A DNA stretch of 64,000 nucleotides from Astrocystis sublimbata (Eukaryota; Ascomycota; Sordariomycetes; Xylariales; Xylariaceae): assembly GCA_022453515.1 (NCBI GenBank), contig JAJNNY010000073.1, positions 1 through 64,000 on the forward strand, read 5' to 3'. A program made the translations under genes and the position numbers. Under the pieces are notes generated by a model. The model was not told where the DNA came from. It did no database searches and saw nothing but the letters and a program-made list of their open reading frames with translations. Below, in pieces: positions 1-11,835 of this stretch. Numbering within the stretch: position 1 is the stretch's first letter; every line of letters begins with the position of its first letter.

Positions 1-3000
1 CATGAAGGACTTTAAGAGCCAGACGTAAGAACTGCTGTCCCCCATCCCCATTTAAGTGCTCCACCGCTGGACGCTACTCTCTGCATTCACTATTTTGACG
101 CTACGCTCTGTCTTCACTACTCACTCTTCTGACGCTCCTCTGCATTCACTAGCATCGACACGCCAGGAGTCATCAACCGTGTGTCCGAATTGTTTGCTGG
201 CCACCCCACCCTCATCCAGGGCTTCAACACCTTTCTGCCGCCTGGGTACCGCATCGAATGCGGCGCAGGCAACGATCCCAATACCATCCGTGTCACCACC
301 CCCATGGGAACCACGGTCCAGTCGATTACCGGACGAGCAAGCCAACTCGAGGGCGCACACGGACCCTCCGGACCCAACGCCTTCTTCAACAACCACCGCG
401 GCGCCAACTGGCAGCAGTCGCAGCCACACAACAGCATCGAGAGTCCCGAGGCCCAGTTCAGCCTCCCCGCCGCGAGCGCAGCCCACGCTGTCACACCCGC
501 CCACCGCGAGCCTGTACCTGTACCCTTCGACGCGCCTGGTGGCAGCGGCGGCCCGCATCATCACCAACCTCAACAACCGCCGCGATCGACCGGGTCGCAA
601 GCACAGAACGCGTCGACCACGCCCACGGCCCAGCCAGCCGCCCGCACCGCCCTGACCCCGACGCCCAACATCCCGCCCAACAGCGTCAACGGAGGAGCAC
701 CAGGAGGAGCCGGCCAGCAGGTGAATATCGAGAAGCGAGGGCCTGTGGAGTTTAACCATGCGATCAGCTATGTGAACAAGATAAAGGTGAGGCACCTTGC
801 CCCCACTTGCACACCACCGCCATCGTGAGGCTGTTTTTTCTGTACGAGGACCAACGCACCACCCCTCCCTCCCCCACTGAGCAAGCCGCCCTAACATGTC
901 TCTCCGCCCAGAACCGTTTCCAGGACAAACCCGAGATTTACAAGCAGTTCCTCGAGATTCTCCAGACCTACCAGCGCGAGTCCAAGCCCATACAGGAAGT
1001 CTACGCCCAGGTCACCAGCCTCTTCAGCACCGCCCCCGATCTGCTCGAAGACTTCAAGCAGTTCCTCCCCGAATCTGCCGCCTCCAACAAGCAGGGCGCA
1101 CGGCCCGAGGACGTTCTCGCCATGACCGGCCTCGCCCAGGCCACACCTCAGCCTGGCCACACGGCCAAGGACAGCCATAAGATGCCACCTGTCGGTAACT
1201 TTGCGCCTCCGCCGAGCGCGACCAAGGACAACACCAAGAAAAGGCCGAGAAACGACAAGCTGCCGCAACCTCCTCCTGCCGCCCCGTCCATCGAGAGTCC
1301 CGCCATGGGCGCCCGTACCTCCCTGCCCGTCGGTCCTACCAACAAACGGGCCAAGCTGACCCACCGCCCGCTGGGTGGCGATGGCACCAACCTGGCCGTC
1401 GAGCCGTCCCTGACCCCCGTGCTCCCGGGGCCCCTTCCACCGACCTCGTCAGCCAATGCAACCCAAGAGGAGATTAGCTTTTTCGATAAGGTTAAGAAAT
1501 ACATCGGCAACCGATCTACCATGAACGAGTTCTTGAAGCTATGTAACATGTATTCGCAGAGTCTCATTGACACGAATGATCTAATCCACAAAGCAAGTCA
1601 GTTCATTGGCGGCAATCCCGAGCTTCTGAAATTCTTCAGCGGTTTCGTCAACTACGAAGGCATCGAGGAGATGATCGAGAATCGTCCTCGACCTCCCGTA
1701 GGTAAAGTATCCTTGAGCAACTGCCGCGGCATCGGTCCCAGCTATCGGTTGCTCCCTAGACGGGTAGGTCTCCCTCTCTTCTGGCCTTTGGGGCCACCGA
1801 GTCACCGCTGACACCAACTCTTGCAGGAAAAACTCAAGCCTTGTGGCGGTAGAGACGAGATGTGCAACGCTGTGCTCAATGATGAGTGGGCTTCCCACCC
1901 GACCTGGGCCTCCGAAGACTCTGGTTTCGTCGCCCATCGCAAGAATGCCTTCGAAGAGGGTCTTCACCGCATCGAAGAGGAGAGGCACGACTACGACTTT
2001 CACATCGAAGCCAATACTAAGTGTATTCAGCTCCTCGAACCTATTGCGCAACAGATGCTCAATCTGACCGCACATGAACGGGACAACTTCCAAATGCCAC
2101 CAGGACTGGGAGGCTCCAGCACCTCCATCTACAAGCGGGTGCTGAAGAAAATCTACAGTCCAGAGAAAGGTGCCGAAGTTGTCAACGATATGTTCAGCGA
2201 CCCTTTTGCTGTCGTGCCCGTCGTGTTAGCACGCCTCAAACAGAAAGACGAAGAGTGGCGATTCACCCAGCGCGAGTGGGAGAAGGTTTGGCAGGCCCAG
2301 ACGGAGATCATGCATCTCAAGAGCCTCGACCATATGGGAATCCAAGTCAAGCAGAACGATAAGCGGAGTCTCTCTGCAAAACACCTGGTGGATGTTATCA
2401 AGACGAAGCATGAAGAGCAGCGTCGAGTGCGGAGCACCAAGGATAAAGCTCCACGCTATCAGTTTGCTTACAATCTAGATGATGAGGACGTGCTGCTTCT
2501 ACTCGTGCGTCTGACGGTCCTGTATGGCATCAACAATGGCCACCATAGCCAGGCAGAGAAGGAGCGCATCGTCGACTTTTTCGAGACCTTCATACCACAA
2601 TTCTTTGAGCTGTCGGACGACAAAGTAGTAGAACGTCTGCATGACATTGATCGCAACTCCGAGGAAGAGGATATTGACGATCAGCTCCCAACCGAGCTCA
2701 CAAATGGCCGCTCTCGGCGCAACGGCAAGAGACCCGATCTGCTTCGTGGTGTCTTGGATCCCGGCCGTAACACAACTAGGCCACGCACCCGGAAAGAAGA
2801 GAGTGCAGCCTCTGGCAGCAAAGAAACCACCCCCGATGTCGGTTCTGCCAACGAGGAAGAGATGCCCGATGCGCCGGACGACGCGTTACCGTCGGAGCTT
2901 TCTAACGAGCGATGGCTTCCCATCATTCCTCGCGCCACGGTGATGACGGGCGACAGCTCTCTGCTCGCTGCCGACGGGGAGCTCAAGGCAGACGGATTTT

Positions 3001-4386
3001 TCCCAAGGCCATGGTATAACTTCTACTGCAACCAGACCATCTACGTCTTCTTCAGCATCTTCCAGACTTTATACAAGCGGCTGAAGGAAGTCAAGGAGAG
3101 CCAAGCCGATGTGTTGACGGCGATTACTCGGCTCAAGAGCAAGAAGCCCGCCAAGGAATTAGGAATTACCGTCAACGAGATCGACTACTTCGACGAGAAC
3201 GACCCAGCGTCGTTCTGGCCCAAGACTGCGGAGCTAATTGAGGAGTACATCGCCGGCGACATCGACGAGAACCGCTACCAGGAGGTGTTTCGCCACTATT
3301 ACCTTAAGAAGGGCTGGAAGCTGTATACGATCCTCGACCTACTCAAGACACTTTGTCGACTTTCTCTCACCTGCACCAGCTCCGATGCGAAGGAGAAGAC
3401 GCCAGACTTGATCCAGCAGTTCCTGAGCAGCAGGCAGCATGAGGAGACGAGCTACCAGACGGAGATCAGCGCCCGAAAGTTTGCCGAGAAGTGCATCAAG
3501 GACGGCGATATGTTCGTCATCTGCTGGGTATGTCCTACACATCTATTTTTATTCTCTCTCTCTCTCTCTCTCTCTCGCTTTTCTACTTTGAGCCATTCAG
3601 ATATCGGCTAACCACGACCGTATTACGTAGTTCCCCAACAAACGCGAAGCCACAGTGCGCTGGCTCCAGAAGGAAGAGACGACATTCTACACGGACGAGA
3701 TGGAGCGCCGCGACCAGTGGCAGTATTACATCTCGTCGTACATCCGCATCGAACCTACCGAAGGAGTGCCTAGATCGCGCCTGCGCAAGTCGGTGCTCGC
3801 GCGGAACCTGCCGTCTAACGACGCCGACTCGGACGACGGCAACGCGCCCAAGCCGCTCAAGTATCATGAGGGTCTGGTCTTGAACGTGTGTCTGAACTCG
3901 AACAAGATCTTCTGGGAGGCGGAAACGTCGGAGTATTTCATCTATAACCTCTCCTCTTCTTCGTCTCCTACCAAGGATGCACTGCTCGATGAGGATGCTC
4001 AACAGAGAAAGCCGACTACCAAGGCCGAGAAAGGCGATGATGTTGATGATGATGATGAGGATGACGCCGAAGAAAAGAAGAGGCGGCGGAGGAGAAAGGA
4101 AGCAGTAGAAGAACAAGAGGAGCGACGGAGGAAGGAGCTCGCCGCCGCCGTCACGGAGCATCGCAAACAGGTCTTCACGGAGAAAATGGTGATGAACAAT
4201 GCGTGGATGCGGGGGCTGCGGCAGGACGAGGTGCAGAGAGTCAATGAGCGGTTCAAGAAGTGGGTGGATGAGGGGATCTCGCCGAACTCGGACGCTGCTC
4301 GCGGTAATGATGACCGGGAGAAGACGCAGCAGCAGGAGGCACAGAAGGAGACAGAGGCGCAGGAGGGGCGGACATCATCATCATAG
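1..4386 (+). CDS. sin3: SIN3 transcriptional corepressor scaffold (5'-truncated by window)
   Basis: SIN3 is the nuclear scaffold of the Rpd3/HDAC repressor complex; its PAH domains bind repressors and its central HID domain binds the deacetylase. Exons, all in frame, are <1-24, 153-786, 912-1763, 1827-3527 and 3631-4386, giving about 1321 residues here with the N-terminus beyond the left edge. Seen in order: end of PAH1 (helix ending [13 protein letters not shown], about 180-260), a Pro/Gln/His-rich linker, PAH2 split by an intron (about 745-1080), a Pro-rich linker with a KRPRNDK basic stretch, PAH3 (about 1466-1665), the HID/corepressor domain starting GPSYRLLP (1734 on), an acidic Ser-rich linker, and the Sin3 C-terminal domain (about 3000-3960). 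The tail is a highly charged Glu/Lys/Arg/Asp stretch. Introns are 128, 125, 63 and 103 nt; the last holds a CT microsatellite. Family identity is very secure. Confidence 0.95.
3553..3576 (+). repeat. (CT)n microsatellite inside SIN3 intron 4
   Basis: A 24-nt perfect TC/CT run lies in the 103-nt intron between the last two SIN3 exons (3528-3630). It may act as a distal polypyrimidine tract. It is length-unstable by nature. Confidence 0.9.
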
Positions 4387-4395
4387 AGTGACGCC

Positions 4396-4425
4396 GAATC
4401 TCGCCATGCTGAATCTCGCCATGCT
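4396..4425 (+). repeat. 15-bp perfect tandem duplication
   Basis: The unit GAATCTCGCCATGCT occurs twice head-to-tail, beginning 10 nt after the SIN3 stop codon. It lies outside the reading frame as annotated. Confidence 0.9.
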
Positions 4426-4634
4426 CGGGTCTTACGCTGGATGGAAGGGCTGGCGCAGGAAGATCAAGAGGTGCAGGCATGGGCAGCATCAGCATCATCA
4501 TCATCATCAACACTGTCATCACTGTCATCACTGCCATCATCGCCGGAGGGTGACCCTGATGCTCGCATCCTACGCTGGAGGGGGGGGGGTAGGCGCGAAG
4601 AGAAGAGCTGGGGTATGAGATGGATGTAGATAAC

Positions 4635-4635
<1 letters not shown>

Positions 4636-4671
<36 letters not shown>
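4636..4671 (+). repeat. (GATT)9 microsatellite
   Basis: Nine perfect copies of GATT lie about 250 nt after the SIN3 stop, probably in the 3' UTR or just beyond it. Confidence 0.95.
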
Positions 4672-5863
4672 CAGATGAGATGGCCTGCTACCTATTGAGT
4701 TTTGTTTTGATGTTCGATGGTCGATGTTGTCGGTTTCGGATAATTACCTTACTTACTTTGCGACAACACGACACGACATCAACACATCTCAACACGACAC
4801 AACATCCATTGCTTAACAGGCGTTTAGGGAGGGAGTTACTTCGTTTGTTTTGTTTGGCAGCTTTCCTTGATGAGATGAGATGAGTGAAGTGAAGTGAGAT
4901 TGTTTCATCTCATTTCATTTCATTTCATGTATCTCAGTATCTCTCCATTACTGAGTTAGGTACATGATATCACATCAAAATGTACTCGTGTACTGGTAGG
5001 AGAAGATACGATAGGACAGGGAGAGAGAGATTATTAGAAGGAAACCAACTAGGTAGGATGAAGGGGACGATCAAATCAGGGAGCGTTATTGTTGTTGTTG
5101 CCATTATTTGCCTTGCATTGCGTCGCGTCACCTACTAGTTATTACAATACACATTTCACAGGTTTCGTGGGGTTTTCTATAGCAAAAAATTCAATAGCAT
5201 TTCAAAAAAATAAACAAAAAGTAATTCTTGCCTTTCACTAAGGGAGAGATGGAGAGAGGGAGAGAAGCCTTTACTAATAAGCAAGCAGCGAGATAACCTC
5301 ATTGCATCAATCCGTAAAATACTGGTAACAAGCAAGCAACTGACACCGGTATTATTAGATATTAATTAATACCATTCCTGATACAAATACTCAAGACAAG
5401 AGACCAGGAACTAAAGGCCCAAGACTAGAGACTATATACTAGAGACCGAAACCATCAGCCCCTGACTACCTACCACCGCTACGGCTTCTCGCAGCTAGAT
5501 ACTCACTTATACACTCATTCATTCATTCATATTCAAATCTAGATCCATAACCACACAGCCAGACGAAAAGACGGACAGCTAGACAGCCAAATACATAGAA
5601 AGACATACAAACAGATATCGCATCTAGACATTCAAAATTGTGCTCAATTTACCTACTAACTAACCTACCTACTAACCTAAAATCAGCAAGCATTAGCAAT
5701 AGCAATAATATCAGTGAACTGATTGATTATATTGCCTAAGTAAGGATTTTTTCATCTTTTGTTCTTCAAGTAGAATCATCCATCTAATCCGAGGACCATG
5801 CTCATCTTCATTTTCATCTTCATGCTCCCCGCGCCATGCATGTCCTATTATTTAATACATGTA

Positions 5864-5915
5864 ACGTTATCTACAAGCCATCTTCGCACCCAAACTATCT
5901 TTGCACTTTTAAACA
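5864..5915 (+). repeat. Left terminal inverted repeat of the Fot1/pogo element
   Basis: This is the T-rich, mutated copy of the terminal repeat. Relative to the right end it differs by C-to-T at positions 5, 9, 33 and 39, by G-to-A at 31, and by one C/A difference. An inner motif close to GCCATCTTCGCAC occurs twice within the repeat. Confidence 0.9.
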
Positions 5916-6180
5916 ACTTCTAACTTTTAATATTTATTTATAAATATCTTACTAATTATAATATAATATATAAATCTATAGAAACTAATCTATAGTTTGT
6001 AATTTAAGCGAAAAAATATAACCCTTATTTTTTTTTTATAAAATTACTAAAATTTATAACATTTATAACTATATGTTAGTATAACGTATTAATAGTTTTT
6101 AACCACGCTATATTATAAACTAAAGATCGTAAAAACTCGATATATTTAAAAAGGACATGATTGCTAGATATATATTTAAG

Positions 6181-7617
6181 CTAGATTCGCAAGCGTTTCT
6201 ACCCCGGCTTTAATATATTGAAGAAATAGCTAATATCTTTTAACGCATCTGATATATAATACCCATAGGTAAGAACTGGGCTTTAAACTTTGTATAATAA
6301 CGACCTGACTTCCAGACGCGTTTAAATTATCGAATTGATTATTAGCGAGCTTTTAACAAAGATTCTATAAGTTATTACGCGTAGTTTACGCTTATAGTTA
6401 ATATAATCGCGAAATATAGTATTATAGTTAAAAATATTTATAATTTTAATAAATCGGGGTTTCTAATAAGTATAATTATAACTAGAATAGTTATAACAAG
6501 CTTAGAAAGATATAAAAGACTTAGGCAAGCCTAGCAAGGAGGTAGAGAATAGGTTATAGTGGTTCAAGCTATTAATTCTTAAGGCTGGGCGGTACCGCTG
6601 TACATCATTTTCGCGGGCGCGTTTTACCTCGCGTCTTAGTATCGCGATACCACTTTACTACTTAACTGGGTTATCGATCTTTTAAGTAACAGTTAAACCA
6701 CAAATAAAATAAGCGTAAAATAGCTACAGTATTTCGATTTATATATTTAGAGCTATATAAAAGGTATAAAACGCCTTTTGATCTTTAATAGTTATAAAAG
6801 CTACTATTTAATAGAATTTAAGGAATTTTATAAAAATAACAATATTATTACCCTTTATATGCCTACCTATTTGTTATATAGACTTTAGCCTTTCGATTTA
6901 GTACTTTTTAATATAATAAAACGCTTTTATTTATTATATATTAAGGATCTAATATAGTAGTATTAAACCTATATTATAAAGGAAGATTTTTTAACTGGGT
7001 TTTTTAAAGCGTTTATAAATACTTTTATAAAAAAAAACATTCGATTAGGATTTAAAGCTATTAGACTTATTTTTTTAGATATAAAAAAGGTAATTTTTTT
7101 ATTAGATATAAAAAAGAACAAAAAAACTCCTTTTATTAAACCTAAACTATACCCCTTAGCTTAGATTTCTAAGATACCTACTACCTTTTTTAAAGCTTTA
7201 AAATAGTTAACCTTTATTAAAAACAATATCTAAAAATATTAAGGGAGCTTACTAATACCGATTTTCTAATTAATTAATTTAATTACAAAAGCTATATATA
7301 TTATAATATATAAAGTTGCCCTTTTATACCAAAAAAACAAAAAACTTTATAAAACTAACTATATACTTAATAAACGTTACAAAACAAAAAACAAGCGATT
7401 AATACATAGAGGACCTTTTATTATAAAGGATTTTTAAGTTCTATAGGAATTGAAAAGCGATAATAACGTTAAATCGGTAGTAGAAAGTAAAAGTAGTCGT
7501 CTAGCGAAGAGGGCGCGGACGGGTCAAAGGCGGTATGGCATCTGCGGCGGCAAGGGATATAATGCGCGAACATGTCAAGTAGAAGTAGAAACCTCTGAAG
7601 AAGACGATTCCAATTGA
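6181..7617 (+). pseudogene. RIP-mutated pogo/Fot1 DDE transposase
   Basis: Read in one constant frame (codons starting at 6181) the sequence aligns by eye with Fot1-type transposases: the end of a CENP-B-type HTH followed by GKNW (6268-6279), YNF-x-x-S/TGF (6439-6459), the GWAVP block near 6580, the LI-F/L-x block near 6780, the LYMPTYL / L-QPFD block (about 6850-6897), the C-terminal RGPF block (about 7408) and a CX2C zinc-knuckle-like tail ending at a TGA (7615-7617). About 1.4 kb keep frame without indels, while sense codons have become TAG/TAA, the substitution-only decay typical of RIP. The first two catalytic Asp positions are Asn (6448-6450 and 6787-6789); the third (6895-6897) is still Asp. 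The N-terminus upstream of 6181 is too decayed to delimit. Confidence 0.85.
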
Positions 7618-7672
7618 TTTGAACTGTTTTAATTGCGTTATTGTTGTGTTTTTGGTAATGGCGTGAAATGGG

Positions 7673-7724
7673 TGTTGAAAAGTGCGAAGATGGCTTGGGT
7701 GCGAAGATGGCTTGTGGATGACGT
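7673..7724 (-). repeat. Right terminal inverted repeat of the Fot1/pogo element
   Basis: Read on the minus strand this end begins ACGTCATCCACAAGCC and carries two perfect copies of GCCATCTTCGCAC, 17 nt apart. It is the unmutated partner of the left end, so it gives the closest view of the ancestral terminus. Confidence 0.9.
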
Positions 7725-7726
7725 TA

Positions 7727-8259
7727 ACATGTTACCTAATTAGGTATTTAGCAATATCAAGTTCGCCAACCTATTATCAAATTGCTTTCCTTCCTAGGCA
7801 TTCGTAAATAGGTGAACAGGTAGTCTAGATATATTTAAAATAATCGATGGATAGTTAAATAAGGTAGATATATAGGTATATAATTCAAGCCAGCCGAAAT
7901 ACCTGTACCTAATACCTAATACATGAATCTATTTATACCCAGCCATACCAGGTAGGTGGGTAGGCAAATAGTTAGGTGGTATCCTACACCTATACCTTCG
8001 CTAATAGATCAGAGTGTATATTCCCCAGTAGATCCATCCCAACAGGAAAAACCCTTGTCTTTCTACTCCTCTCTTCTCTTCTCTTGTCTTTCTCTTCTCT
8101 TCCGTACCAGCGTAGATAGAATTACATTATACTAAGACACTCACTCACTCACTCCAACCACATCCCCCCCACACAAGCTCTGAAGCTCATCACTTCTAAG
8201 TTCCCGTCTTGAAACCCCCAGATTCATTAGCGTCGACACACCCAACTCCTTCGGACATC
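7727..8259. other. Intergenic, AT-rich then pyrimidine-rich, no gene
   Basis: The first half is AT-rich with TAGGTA/ACCTAATAC motifs. At 8065-8105 there is a CT-rich tract (CTCTTCTCTT repeats), followed by (CACT)n near 8140. This is the region downstream of the minus-strand transcription factor and probably contains its 3' UTR. No ORF with support. Confidence 0.6.
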
Positions 8260-11239
8260 TCAGCGCCGCTTATTCATAGTCTCCGCAATGCTCGCGCCCC
8301 CAACACCACCATCGAAATCCCAATGCCGCTTAAGGGCACCACTCTCATACACACTGGCGACGCTCTCCTGCCACATGGCCGGCGTGACGAAGTTCTGCAC
8401 GCGCGGCGGCGGGGCCGCAGAGTACTGCTGCTGGTGCGAGGGCAGCTGTGGTGGGGTGTGATGCGGGTGAGCCGAGATAGGGGTGCTCGCCAGCGCTATG
8501 TCCTGCGATGTCGGGACTTCGGGGGCACCTGTAGGAGAAGAAGAAATGTTTAGAGAAAGGGAGGAGGACATGGACGCGGACGTCGGAGGAGGTTGCGTTG
8601 GGGTCATGGGCGTACCAAATGTGGAGTTCCATTGACTAGGCGACATTGTTAGTATCATTTTGGTCAAGTCACAACGAGTGATGGACGCATGCATGTGTGT
8701 GAACAAGTTGGAAGGAAGGGGGGCAGGGAAAGGGGGAAGCAGCGTTAAACTTACTCAAATATCCTTGACGGATTCCACGTGGGTTGGTCGACGAGCGACA
8801 TTGTTTGAGGCATCGTCGGCGGTTGCGTGCTCTGGAGCATGGACAGGGACTGTTGTCCGGATTGAGAAGAGTCACCCTTGCCGTCCAGCGAACTTAGGGA
8901 AACGGGCGTGATGGGGTGGTAACTGACGTGTGAATGGGGGCCGTGGACATCCATGTTTGGATCCAAGGAATTCGTCCGCAGCATAGGTGGCTTGAACGTG
9001 CTGGCCCGCGGAGGACTCGACTGCGTGGTCGGATGCGGGCTGCCGTAAGGGAAGCTGGGTTTCAAGACGAACGATTTCCTGGTGTCGGCAGAGAATGCCT
9101 CCCGCACAGCATCGATTTGCTTCAACATCTCCGGCAGAGGCCATGATCCCATCGTCTTCTCTAGAATCCTCATGTGGCGCGTGAAATACTCCCTAGCATC
9201 CGTATTGAATTCCGGGTCCGGTGAGGTTATCGCGACCTGGTTATATGTTAGTGCTGAGTTTGGTCACAACGTTTTCATCTCAAAGCGGTAGAGGGGTAGG
9301 AGACATCAGAAAGAACATACGAGATGGAGAACAATGCATGACAGGACGGCATATATGGTAAAACTTATGCCCCTCTGCATACACTGAAGTCCACTCAGCC
9401 CGAACGATTGTAGCATGGACTCCTGCAAACGACAGAGGGCCTTTGCGGAAGCGTAAGATATCATCATATGCGTCTTCCACTGTCCGTCGATACCCATAGG
9501 CTCCAAGAACGTCAGCTGTGGTCGGTGGAGCAGTATCGTGGCTAGATGATAATAAGAATGTATGTTGCCGATGAAGTGTGACGGCACCCAAGGGGACGAC
9601 CCATCTTGCGGGAAGGTGATGGTCATGTGCGGTGGGAGCTCGCTCAGCCAGGCTCTTAGTTGTGGGTTGAGCTGCACGAATTCGGGTTCAAGACCCCAAT
9701 CCTTCTTCTTCTTGATCTTGCCATAGACGGTGGTCATCTTCGCGATCATGCGAACAATCCTAGTGAAAAATATGAAATCGCGGGATGTTTGGTTTTCGTC
9801 GGCCTCTACGCCGGGCATGGGCTGGGGCACGCTGAAATCGAGGGTGTCTAGTTCCACCGCCAAATCATTCCGCCCTGCAACACGTCTTAGAATTTATACA
9901 ACACGCCGACAGCGACAGAACATACCTTGTGGGGCGGCAATCATGGTCTCGCAGATGAATATGGTCTGCCAGACTCTCGTCTTGGTCAAACATTCGGTAG
10001 GAGTGGAACCACACGGTTTTCCAGCCTGGTGATTTTGGAAATGTTCGTCGAGGCCCAGATCTCGTGCCATGGCCACACAATGGACAATGGACATCCAGGA
10101 TCGGTAGTAGTAGCCCCGCTTAGGCACTGCTTCCCGGGCCTTGAGAATTATAAGTAAGGCTTGAAGGGTGCTGAGCCGCGGGACATCCATGAAAGCATCG
10201 GCGTGTTCTAGATAGACGGAGCGTGAGCATGATCGACTACCGCAGTTTCACAGACTTGTCAAAAAACTTGGGTATGAGACTTACTCGAGGCGAGTGCAAT
10301 CCATTGCTGACCCTGTGCGGGCTCATCGGCAAGCCTTTCGGCGACTGCGAAAATGGCCTCTAGTAATAGAGGGGATATGGATTCGCGATTCGTCATCCAT
10401 TGGTGATAGAGCTGAGATTTGTTGAGGACTGGAACATAAGGATGCACGTGGGTAAAGTAGAGCTCGAAGTAATGTAGGATAGCATCCGCGTCCGGCATGA
10501 GCTCCGGCGGTATACGAATCTTAGATCCCGGGCCCACGTGTACTGGCGGCAAAGCAGCCTTAAAGTCATCAACCTCCTCAATTGCAGGCTCTTCTTCGTG
10601 TGAGGCCAAGGCTTGTTTGTTGTTCAAATAAGGTGCTGAAGCCAGACTTAGTATTTACAATACGTAGTAACTGCAACGGGCGATTGACTAACCTGTGCCC
10701 CTCTCGTCGAGTTTGAGAGGACCGAGGAGATCTGCTAAGTCATTGTGACCATAATCCGTATATGACTCCGGTGACGATCCGGATTGGGGATGAGACATCT
10801 CGGGTAGAGGCGGCGTTGGAAACACATGCGCAGGCGCATAGGACTGATCTAGCACACCGACCTGAGGCATCGATCCATACGGCATCTGCTGGGTAACTCC
10901 GCCGGTGTTGCCATACTGCGGCAGGGAGTATGCTGCTTGGTGGTTAGAGTACGGATCAGATGGATTCGCGTACATGGAGGGCTTGGGATGGCCGCCGGCC
11001 ATCATCATCTGCTGCGGTGAGGGTTGTTGCATGGCCATCTGTCTAAAGCTCTCCTGTCCGGCTTCAAAGTCGGCTCTCGAAGGCTCATATGACTGAGTCT
11101 CGTCAGGCGATTCCTCATATTGCGCATTCGGGCGCACACAGTGAAGCTTTAGTCGGATGCAGGCCGAGCATGGCCAGGTGTTGGTCGTGGCTGCATCGCA
11201 CTTGATCTTCCTCCGCCGGCACCCCTCGCAAGCTCTCAT
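8260..11239 (-). CDS. Zn2Cys6 fungal-specific transcription factor
   Basis: A predicted nuclear sequence-specific regulator. Minus-strand exons, all in frame, are 11239-10693, 10635-10285, 10207-9926, 9874-9321, 9236-8755 and 8635-8260, giving 863 residues. Residues 4-34 form the binuclear zinc cluster, with Cys at 4, 7, 14, 24, 27 and 34 and basic RRRKIK between the second and third. A Gln/Met/Pro/Ser-rich linker follows, then the fungal_trans middle homology region (from the ILHYFELYF block near 10450 through HADAFMDVPR and the helices to about 9300). The C-terminal third is Pro/Ser/Thr-rich and likely an activation region. I do not recognise the orthologue well enough to name it. The zinc cluster starts only three residues after the first Met, and a TAG acceptor-like site (11244-11242) lies 2 nt upstream of it, so an upstream coding exon may be missing. 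Introns are 57, 77, 51, 84 and 119 nt. Confidence 0.88.
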
Positions 11240-11794
11240 GACTACACCACATATTCATCAGCTACATTGGCCGGGGACATTGACTACGAGGGGACCCCAT
11301 ACCCTTTAACCGCTTATGCCGATTATGTTCGTCCACGAAGACATAATCTAGACGCAATTGGTCAGAACAATCGACCTCAATTGACTTGGGATCCTTTCGG
11401 GGTGCGCACTTTTTTGAGTTTCTCGTGGAGGCTGGTACGAGGGCGGCACGAATGAGAAAGAATTGACATGTGCGCTCTGCGGCAGTATCCGGCGCGCGCC
11501 GGGATCGTTGGACGACATGGTGGTGAATGACTACCGGGCTCGATTCAACTTGTCGGCTCACTACGGCGTCAGCAGCCCTCGACCCTTTGTTGCGCGCGCG
11601 CAACCTCAACTCTGGTCATGCGTGAGGGTGTGTGAAGTTCGGTGTTGTATCCACGAACAGTGTGGTTGGAGAGGCGAGAGAGTAAGCGAAGCGTTGATGA
11701 TTTCCAATCGCAAGAATGACGAAAGCCCGTGGTCGCAAACTCCAGTGGATCGTTACCTCGAGTGTCGTTGTCGTCTTGTCGTAATCTTCGTGGC

Positions 11795-11835
11795 CGTCGT
11801 TTTCGTCGTCGTCGTTGTCGTCGTCGTCGTCGTCA
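11795..11835 (+). repeat. (TCG)n trinucleotide tract
   Basis: A nearly perfect TCG/CGT tract, part of a longer degenerate GTC-rich stretch (11764-11850). Every reading frame through it gives low-complexity peptides, which accounts for the spurious Val-rich and Asp-rich ORFs here. Confidence 0.85.

Larger units (their letters stand above)
4387..5863. other. SIN3 3' flank, microsatellite-rich, no gene
   Basis: No coding potential is recognised. The first 300 nt, probably the SIN3 3' UTR, contain a 15-bp perfect tandem duplication (4396-4425), an interrupted CAT/CATCAC tract (about 4485-4545), a run of nine G (about 4580) and a (GATT)9 array. Further on are degenerate GAGAT/TCATT repeats (4870-4930) and increasingly AT-rich, low-complexity sequence with ACTA/CCTA motifs up to the transposon. 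Confidence 0.7.
5864..7724 (+). mobile_element. Fot1/pogo-family DNA transposon, full length but RIP-degraded
   Basis: A complete 1861-bp Tc1/mariner-superfamily element of the fungal Fot1/pogo type. The ends are inverted repeats starting ACGT(T/C)ATC and are flanked by a TA dinucleotide (5862-5863 and 7725-7726), the expected target-site duplication. The outermost 52 nt of the ends match at 46 positions, and five of the six differences are transitions of RIP type. The interior encodes one transposase relic on the + strand. Length and structure fit Fot1 elements (about 1.9 kb). Most of the element is extremely AT-rich, while its last 200-250 bp have ordinary composition. It cannot be autonomous. 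Confidence 0.9.

Noticed and set aside
121..897. 258-codon ORF on the minus strand at the left edge
   Set aside because: Antisense to SIN3 exon 2; the plus strand carries the conserved PAH1/PAH2 sequence.
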